From Dipteronia dyeriana (lineage: Eukaryota > Streptophyta > Magnoliopsida > Sapindales > Sapindaceae): 64,000 nt of DNA. Of this stretch, positions 57,659 through 64,000 are shown one piece after another. The notes under the pieces are model-generated. The model was not told where the DNA came from. It did not search any database and saw nothing but the letters and a program-made list of their open reading frames with translations. The stretch is from assembly GCA_032871835.1 (NCBI GenBank), contig CM065297.1:35411598-35475597 (forward strand), written 5' to 3'. Within the stretch, counting starts at the first letter, position 1. Each line of letters begins with the position of its first letter. Made by a program: the position numbers and the translations under genes.

Positions 57659-59415
57659 ATGGATTCAAGTTCAAACAATGACGTTATTCCAAGTTTGGGA
57701 GAAGAAGAGGAAGGCAATAACACTATGGAGCCAGTGGAGGCAAATAGCAAGTCTGATACCCATACTGGGAGTGGTCAAGATCGAAAAAGAAAGCGCACTT
57801 CCGCTGTGTGGTCTTCGTTTGTGATTGTAGGAAAAAATGCACAGGGAAAAGAACATTGTAAGTGCAAATATTATGGAAAGCAATACATTTGTGAAGGCAC
57901 TCATGGTACAGGTAACATGAAACGTCATATAGAGTTTCAATGTCCTAAGATAATAATGCATGACCCTCGTCAAATGTTATTGAAAAATAATAAGTCTGCC
58001 AACATGACAGTTTCCAATCCGAAAGTTAAAATGAATTTAGAACAATAGTAGCTGAAACTATTGTTTTGCATGATTTGACTTTTTCATTTGTTGAGTGGTC
58101 GAGTGTTAGAAAAATGATTGGATATTGAACAGATGAGTTCCATATGGTGTCTAGGAATACCACGAAAGCAGATGTATTAAGCTTGTATGGTATTGAAAAA
58201 ACTAAAGTCAAGACATTGCAAGAAGAAGCTCCTGGTAGAATATGTCTAACATCTGATTTATGGACTTCCATAGCCACGGATGGTTACATGTGTCTCACAG
58301 CACATTTTATTGATAAAATTGGGTTCTTCAAAAAAATGTATTGAGCTTTTGCTTTATACCACCTCCACATGATGGGGTTTCTTTAGTGGATAAAATTAAG
58401 ACATTGTTGTGTGAGTGGAAAATTAAGAACAGAATTTTTTCGATTACTTTGGACAATGCTTCATCAAATAATTCATTAGTGCATAATTTGAAAAGTCATT
58501 TGAACATAAACAAAGCACTTTTATGTGATGGAGAATTCTTGCATATTTGTTGTTGTGCTCATATCATTAATTTGACTGTTCAAGATGGATTAAAGGAAAT
58601 TGATGGTGTAATCCATAAGGTTCGTGAGAGTGTGAAATATGCGAGAGCTTTGCAAACTAGGAAGCAAAAGTTTTTAGAGTGTATCAAACGAGTTCATTTA
58701 GATTCTAAAAGGGGTTTAAGACAAGATGTTCCTACTAGATGGAATTCCACTTACCTTATGCTTGATAGTGCTATTTATTATCGACTTGCTTGGACTGCAT
58801 TAGAGTTGGCGAATAGTAATTACAAGTATTGCCCTTCTGAAAGTGAGTGGGAAAATGTTGAGAAACTTTGCAAGTTTTTACGACATTTTTATGACACTAC
58901 TAATCTTTTTTTGGGAACAAAATATCCCACTTAAAATTTGTACATGCCTAAGGTGTTTATCACTTATTTGACTTTGATGCAAAACTTGGCAAGTGATGAT
59001 CCGTTCTTTAAAGCGATGTCAAATCAAATGTATACCAAGTTCAATATGTATTGGTCTGATTTTTTCACTATTTTAGCAATAGCTATTATTTTGGATCCTC
59101 ATTGCAAAATGGAGTTTGTGATGTTTGTTTATAAAAGATTGTATGGTGCCGAATCAAAGCAATTGGAAGAAGTTAAGGGGAAATTGTTTGCATTGTTTAA
59201 TGAGTATGTGACTAGCTTGATTGAACGATCTACCATTAGGCATTCTCCACCATCTTATCCTAGTACTTCTAGTGGACGATAAAGAGTAGATGACCTTGAT
59301 CTTGTTTTACTGGTAATAAATTCTTTGTTTATTTAATCAGTATTTGTTTATAGTGATAACTTTTTTGCTTTAATATTTTAATTACAAATGTCCAGGACTT
59401 TGATAATAATATTAT
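57659..59415 (+). pseudogene. hAT transposase (BED zinc finger, DUF4413), truncated
   Basis: The ATG at 57659 opens MDSSSNNDVIPSLGEEEEGN, a basic patch (DRKRKRTSAVW) and a BED finger (CKCKYYGKQY, GTGNMKRHIEFQC), in which the second Cys is Tyr. After a frameshift near 58035 the RNase H-like transposase core follows: APGRICLTSDLWTS, FSITLDNASSNN, HICCCAHIINLTVQDGLKEI, DVPTRWNSTYLML, SESEWENVEKLCKFL, then LYMPKVFITYLTLM and AIILDPHCKMEF. Further breaks are at 58122, 58340, 58932 and 59280. A GT-AG intron (59314-59396) joins DDLDLVLL to DFDNNI. The hATC dimerisation domain is absent. It is inactive. Confidence 0.88.
59314..59396 (+). other. Intron of the hAT transposase gene
   Basis: Donor CTG|GTAATAAATT, acceptor AATGTCCAG|GACTTTGAT; 83 bp, T-rich, with stops in the reading frame. 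It lies just before the position where the coding sequence is cut by the G4 LTR. Confidence 0.65.
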
Positions 59416-61587
59416 TGACGGGAAATTTATTCGAGATGAGAAATTTCTGTTAACACCCTCGAGACCACTACCACAAAAATGGTGGCCAGGGTCAGTACCG
59501 TTTGTACCTGACCTGATCTTGTATGAATATGAAGGAGGATGAAACAGGAGGTAGGAGACAAGCCATCCCTCCCATCTGGCTTCATTCTTATGAAGTAGAT
59601 CTAGGGAGCTCGAGGAGACAAGCCATTCTGCCCGTCGGGTTTTGTGCTTATGAAGCAGATCTGGGAGCTTGAGGTTCTCTTGCTGGTGTGAAGGGGTTGA
59701 TCTTGGTCCTGGTCCTGGTCCTAGTCTTGGTCCTCTGTCAAGGTCGGAGCCCGTCATGGTACCTGGAGCCCAGTTCTGGAGCCCGATTCCTTCCTGTAAT
59801 TCCCCGACTTATATAGCGAGTAAGAAGGGGGCTTATCTAGCTCCAGTGTCAGAGAGCTCGATTTCTGCCATAGAGATGATACATGAGAGCCCATCAACTT
59901 CCTTCAAGCTAGTCTGGGTAGTTTCTCTTTATCTTGATATGCGACTTTAATATGTAGATAGGAAGATAAGAGTGCTAGGTCCAGCGAGGTAGGAATCTAG
60001 CTCGCACTCATATCCGTATGCAATACACAAGACAGAAGTAAGAGAAACATAAATCTTTTATAGAGGGATGTGGACTAACCAAGGGGGAAAAAGCATCATG
60101 AATGATCACATGCTAAAAAACCCCAAGGCAGTATCCGGAGGAAGGAGGAATACCCTTCCTAATGAATATATCAAAGAATACTCCGAGGAGCTTACAAGAA
60201 TGGTGAAGTAATACAACGTTGTCGCTCTAAAGAGCTTACAATGGTGGTCGAATGTAAACCGATATCGATATATTCTAGGTAAAGGTAATACATACATTGA
60301 TGATGTCGAGAGATCTCTAAACGAAGCATGTATCTTCTGTCATTGATTGGATCCCCCTCCATACTCCTTTTACAGGCATATTTATAAATGGTGACTACCT
60401 TGGCATGCAAGTCCTGGATTCTTCAATCTCCCTCTCCTTATTGAGTACGATTCTTTCTTTAATGTAGTTGATGGGATCGTGGCTAATATCTCGGAGGAGA
60501 TGTGATTGTTTCCTCTTTGGACTCTTCCTTCCTTGATAGGCAGGATTTTCTGTTGTAGTTGACCCCAAAGAATCAGATATGGAGGATATCATGGAGGTAA
60601 AGGCATTTGTTGCCTTTTAGGATTCTTTCACTAATTGTGGCCATTAAAGAGTTGAATATTCTCTTATTAATGGTGTTGATCATGTCATTAACTGGGTTGA
60701 CTATCACTATTAATGCGGTTGACCTCATTAATGGTACATTAAATGTCATGAAAGCCAATCCTTTCTTCCTACGTTGCCGAGAGGAGAGCTCCCGTTTTGC
60801 ATGTCACTTTGGAGAGGTACTTCATGGAGGTTACCTGACGTGACATTTGATATTCCTTGAAGGCAAGGTACCCTAGGATCCAGTACACTGGCAGAGTTAA
60901 CTGGGGACCTCTCGATTGTCATGTAGCTAGATGCTGGTCTTCCCATGAAGCTTGTGCTAACCATTTTAGGGGCAAAATATCCCATAGGGTTCCAACCTTG
61001 TAGCTGGGAGCTTGGTTTAGCTACGCCGAGCTTTATCATGGAGCTTGACCTAATTGTGCAGGCTTCCTAACGGGGTAGCGGGCTTGGCTAGCAGGCCCTG
61101 GTAAGGTGTTTGCCATAATCAGGTGACCTTGCCTCGCTTCTGGAATGGTGGAGAGGTACGCTCGAGTACTGCTCTTGCTACTTGATTTAACCATGCCAAG
61201 ATCTATAGTGGATCTTGGCTATTTTAGTAAGGACGGGGCTTTACGGGCTTCTTCCTTTAATGCTCGGACAGGTCGAGATTACACCTCGACGAAGTAGGAT
61301 TGCCTCTTAATGTCGGGGGACCCAGTTCCTTTCACGTCGACCTAGCTTCGGGCTTTATCCTGGTATAAGGAGCTTAACGCGGTCTCGTCGGGATTTATTT
61401 GGTAAGCCTAAACACGTGCGAGATTCCCCGATGGTATGGACGGCCTCGCCTTGCTCCTGTAAGATCGTGTGGTAGTTCTACCTTGGGGACCTTGATACCT
61501 CCGTCATACAAGCCCGAATTTCCCTTGTGGGAAGGCTGGGAAGTGGAAAATTCTTCTTTGGTCCCTAGCTAAATTTTGCTATTAATA
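59416..61587 (-). repeat. 3' LTR of gypsy element G4
   Basis: 2172 bp. The plus strand starts TGACGGGAAATTTATTCGAG (the usual TGTTAACGGG shortened) and ends TTTGCTATTAATA. Sense is minus: TATA box TATAAAAG at 60055-60062 (minus). It aligns with the solo LTR at 34772-37183 in reverse. On the right the purine-rich AAGAGGGGACTTC (minus) fits a polypurine tract. Confidence 0.87.
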
Positions 61588-61934
61588 GAAGTCCCCTCTT
61601 GCTTGAACACCGGTAAGTATTTGGGGTTGGAGTCTGAATCTTGTACTACATGAAGATTTTTGCTCTTCGCTTCTTACTTGTAGCAAGAATTGCTCCCAGT
61701 CTTAGAGAACCGAGATACTATTCATTTCTGAAAAATAAATGAGCGTATTGCTCGATCATGTCGGATGAAGCTTCTGTGGTTAATATGGGTACCTGGAATT
61801 CCTTTTCCAGGAATCGCGGTACTTAGACGAGCTAGCGAAATGATCCCAGTAGGCATCTGTGCCATCTAGTTCCTTCCTAGCGGGGTTGGCCCGGCTAAGG
61901 TAGCAGGATGACCTTTTTGGTTGTTCTGATTTCG
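61588..61934. other. G4 spacer between LTR and repeats
   Basis: No gene. It aligns only at its start (gaagtc...cttgaacacc) with the same place in G2 (14294-14340). The antisense gene that occupies this position in G2 is missing here. Confidence 0.55.
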
Positions 61935-62560
61935 TGATCTAGCAGGCAACTATGCTCTTTCGCTCAGATCCTTTTTAGGGGAGGTCACCTGACCAAGACA
62001 TCATGAATGCTAGCTACCCTGGTCTTGGGATCCGGATGGCAACTATACACTTATACTTAGATCCCTATTGGGCGTGGTAGCCCGACTAAGGCATCAGGAA
62101 TGCTAGCGAGCTATCTTAGTCTCGAGGTTACGATTGTCGAAATACCATGGCGTTCCTCTTGGAGGGATTAATTCGGTCCAAGGCATCAGGAGGGCTATCT
62201 AGCTATATCCTGGTATTTTGATCTTGATGGCAACTATGCTCTTACACTCAGACCCTTCTTGGGGGTCGTAGTCAGACCAAGGCATCATAAGCGCTATCTA
62301 GCTATTTCCTAGTATTTTAATCTTGATGGCAACTATGCTTTTACACTCAGACCCTTCTTGGGGGTTATAGCCCGACCAATGTGTCAGGAGCGCTATCTAG
62401 CTATTTCCTGGTCTCGAGGTGATCATTATCGAAATACCATGGCCTTCCTCCTAGAGGGATTTATCCAGTCCAGGGCATCATGAGGGCTATATAGCTCTCC
62501 TGGTGATGGCGATCCTTCTGGTGGGATTTTATCCGGTCTAGGGCATCTCGATCGTGAGCG
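61935..62560. repeat. About 95-99 bp tandem repeats in G4
   Basis: Anchors 'caactatgctct' or variants at 61947, 62040, 62231 and 62330 (spacings 93, 191 = two units, 99), with variant units carrying 'aaataccatgg...ccttcctc'. Homologous to 17600-18275 but more diverged and of two unit types. Confidence 0.8.
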
Positions 62561-64000
62561 AATGGTGATCATAGGAGAACTATGACGGAGATCGAAATCG
62601 AAAGAGATTCAAACTCATGGTGAACCGATACAGAGTTGAATCAATGAAATGTGGTATCGGTTGATAACCAGCCTTGCTCTAAGAGCCTTTTCACGAGTAG
62701 AATCTCTTGAGATGATCTGCATTATGGGTGCAGATTGTAGACTGACTTTCCGTAAAAGATGCTTTTTATTGTAAACCAATCACTGGGAGAGATCGCCCCA
62801 CATTGGGGTCACTGCCCCTTCCACATGGTTACTAGAGAGAATAATGAGCTTCAAGTCTCCAAGTGATGTAATTGTTTTGGAAGCCCGCTTGGGGTAGATG
62901 AGAGCCTACAACAATAGTAATGGAGCTCGAGACTCTATTTTGAACTAATCGGGTCCTTTGGGTGCTCCCCAAACGGATCGAGACCTTGATGGCTCACTAA
63001 GGCATTGGAATGCCTAATACAAATGGAGAGGAGCCATCTGTATGATAATCTTCAAGAGCAAGCTGGTGTTTGCTATGGTCGAGCTCGTGCCAGCCAAGGA
63101 GGATGGTTACTTCTTCACAACCTTCCAGGTAAAGCTGGCTCTACTTCTCCCATTTGACTTAAGAGTCATTGATGGACGAAAAAGGGAGGAGATTAAGAAG
63201 AAAACTGCTTAGATGGTTGTGTATGTTCACATCATAGCTGGCAAGTCTTGGGTTGCTGAAGCATACTCGGGCTTGAAATCCATGATTCAGTAGATGATTA
63301 ATCCGATGAGGGAGCTTCTCCCTTGAATAAAAACCACAGCTGAGGTGGTTGTTTATATGGAAGGTGAGCCCCGGTTGATCCAGAAGTAGATGTTTTGGAT
63401 AGAGAAAACTACTCTATTAGGTTAAATCAAACCAAGAGATGGAGGAGCTGACCACGGTAGTGAAGGGCGCAGTTGTTCTGAATAACCAGAATTGAGGCAA
63501 CCATGGCTAATAAGCAGGGAACCTAGGAGTGGATCCAACATGCATATGATGTGGAGAGACTCAGGTCCATGCGTCGTGTCAAGCGAGGATTGCTCCGAAG
63601 GAAGAGGTAAACTCTTGAGGGAGTGGTTTAAACTCTGCATGGCAGCGTGGCTACCTTGGGAGCAAAGATGGGTGCTTCATTTGCTGAAGGACACTTCTGT
63701 GTTGCTTGCTAGGCAGCTCGAGCTCTTCTTCCCTCTAACCTGATCATTATTGTAGGATGGATACCTTGAGTAGATCATAGAGAAAGTTGAGAGTTTCCTG
63801 GGTCCGCTCTGACTAAAGCCGGACCTTATTGAGATGATGGATACACATATGATAAGGAGGACTTGGTTCTCATTTCTACTTTCATGTCTAGTTTTGTTAG
63901 GGTAGGAACTACCTTGAAGTCCTCCGCTGTTGTAAATGTGTGATGGGCTTCAAGTCTGCCTATCTCTCTATCTGAATCTTTCAAAGTAGAGGTCCAGATT
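62561..64000 (+). pseudogene. Antisense-gene-like remnant in G4
   Basis: Mostly unrecognisable, but 63640-63745 (plus) reads VATLGAKMGASFAEGHFCVA, aligning with VASFEAEVGSSFGDGYFYAA of the G0 antisense gene and AKVEASFKKGYFNTSYLV of G2. The upstream 63420-63640 is Arg/Glu/Leu-rich like the coiled coil. The N-terminal conserved block was not found. It lies on the distal side of the repeat array, unlike in G2. Identity is moderate to weak, and the border at 62561 is arbitrary. Confidence 0.4.

Larger units (their letters stand above)
56219..59415 (+). mobile_element. hAT-type DNA transposon, 3' end lost
   Basis: Begins TAGAACTGGCAAAATTGACC, resembling a hAT terminal inverted repeat, followed by subterminal repeats of 'cgggtcaacccgttta' in both orientations (56230-56390). 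It contains a BED zinc-finger plus hAT transposase pseudogene. The 3' part, including the dimerisation domain and the other terminal repeat, is missing: the LTR of G4 starts at 59416. Confidence 0.8.
59416..64000 (-). mobile_element. Tat-lineage gypsy element G4, 3' part
   Basis: The LTR, then about 350 bp of spacer, a tandem repeat array and an antisense-gene-like remnant; it continues past the window. It inserted in or truncated the hAT element at 59415. No pol coding is visible before 64000. Confidence 0.7.

Noticed and set aside
59669..59950. Open frames rich in Gly-Pro and Leu-Gly at the G4 LTR end
   Set aside because: Produced by a short direct repeat 'cttggtcctggtcctg' in the LTR; the matching stretch of the solo LTR (near 36760-36800) does not keep the frame.

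Overview
This is a plant nuclear window, almost certainly from a flowering plant and probably a eudicot. It is AT-rich and consists almost entirely of nested, decayed LTR retrotransposons, plus a broken hAT DNA transposon and a Harbinger-type fragment. I see no intact host protein gene, no rRNA or tRNA gene, and no prokaryotic feature. Every coding region found is transposon-derived and carries stops, frameshifts or deletions.

Four retroelement groups make up the window. (1) A Ty1/copia family with about 2.4 kb LTRs has six copies: a solo LTR (5679-8023), truncated copy A (10105-13111, minus), copy B (20098-28517, minus), two LTR fragments (38473-40339 and 41771-43735), and full-length copy C (45697-55688, plus). 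(2) Tat-lineage Ty3/gypsy elements (called G0 to G4 here) carry an extra gene in antisense orientation between integrase and the 3' LTR. (3) One SIRE/Maximus-type copia element lies on the minus strand (31780 to about 44840). (4) An unclassified LTR-like sequence flanks 38473-40339.

Layout: 1-2044 is LTR-like sequence. 2269-4509 is a degenerate antisense gene of G0, followed by a partial LTR. 5501-10104 is G1 (plus): LTR, a solo copia LTR inserted in it, then reverse transcriptase and RNase H. 10105-13111 is copia A inside G1. 13112-31779 is G2 (minus): 3' LTR, antisense gene (14673-17007, plus), 99-bp tandem repeats, integrase, RNase H, copia B inserted in the RNase H region, then RT, protease and gag. 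31780-44840 is the SIRE element inserted in G2 gag; it carries a solo Tat LTR (34772-37183, TSD GAAAC), an RNase H scrap and two copia LTR pieces. 44994-45696 is a Harbinger-associated Myb-like fragment and a 136-bp tandem duplication that copia C entered. 56219-59415 is a hAT element cut by the LTR of G4 (59416 to the window end).

The insertion order can be read as layers: G1, then copia A in it, then G2 in copia A, then copia B and SIRE in G2, then solo and partial LTRs in SIRE. Direct 5-bp target duplications support four events: CCCAT, GTTAC and GAAAC are exact, and AAATG/ATATG is imperfect.

The most interesting signals are the spliced antisense gene of the Tat elements (same intron position in two diverged copies, with TATA-like boxes at matching distances), an in-frame deletion of the protease region shared by copia A and C, and a GC-rich leader with stacked perfect hairpins conserved in copia B and C. 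Family assignments come from reading motifs, not from searches.
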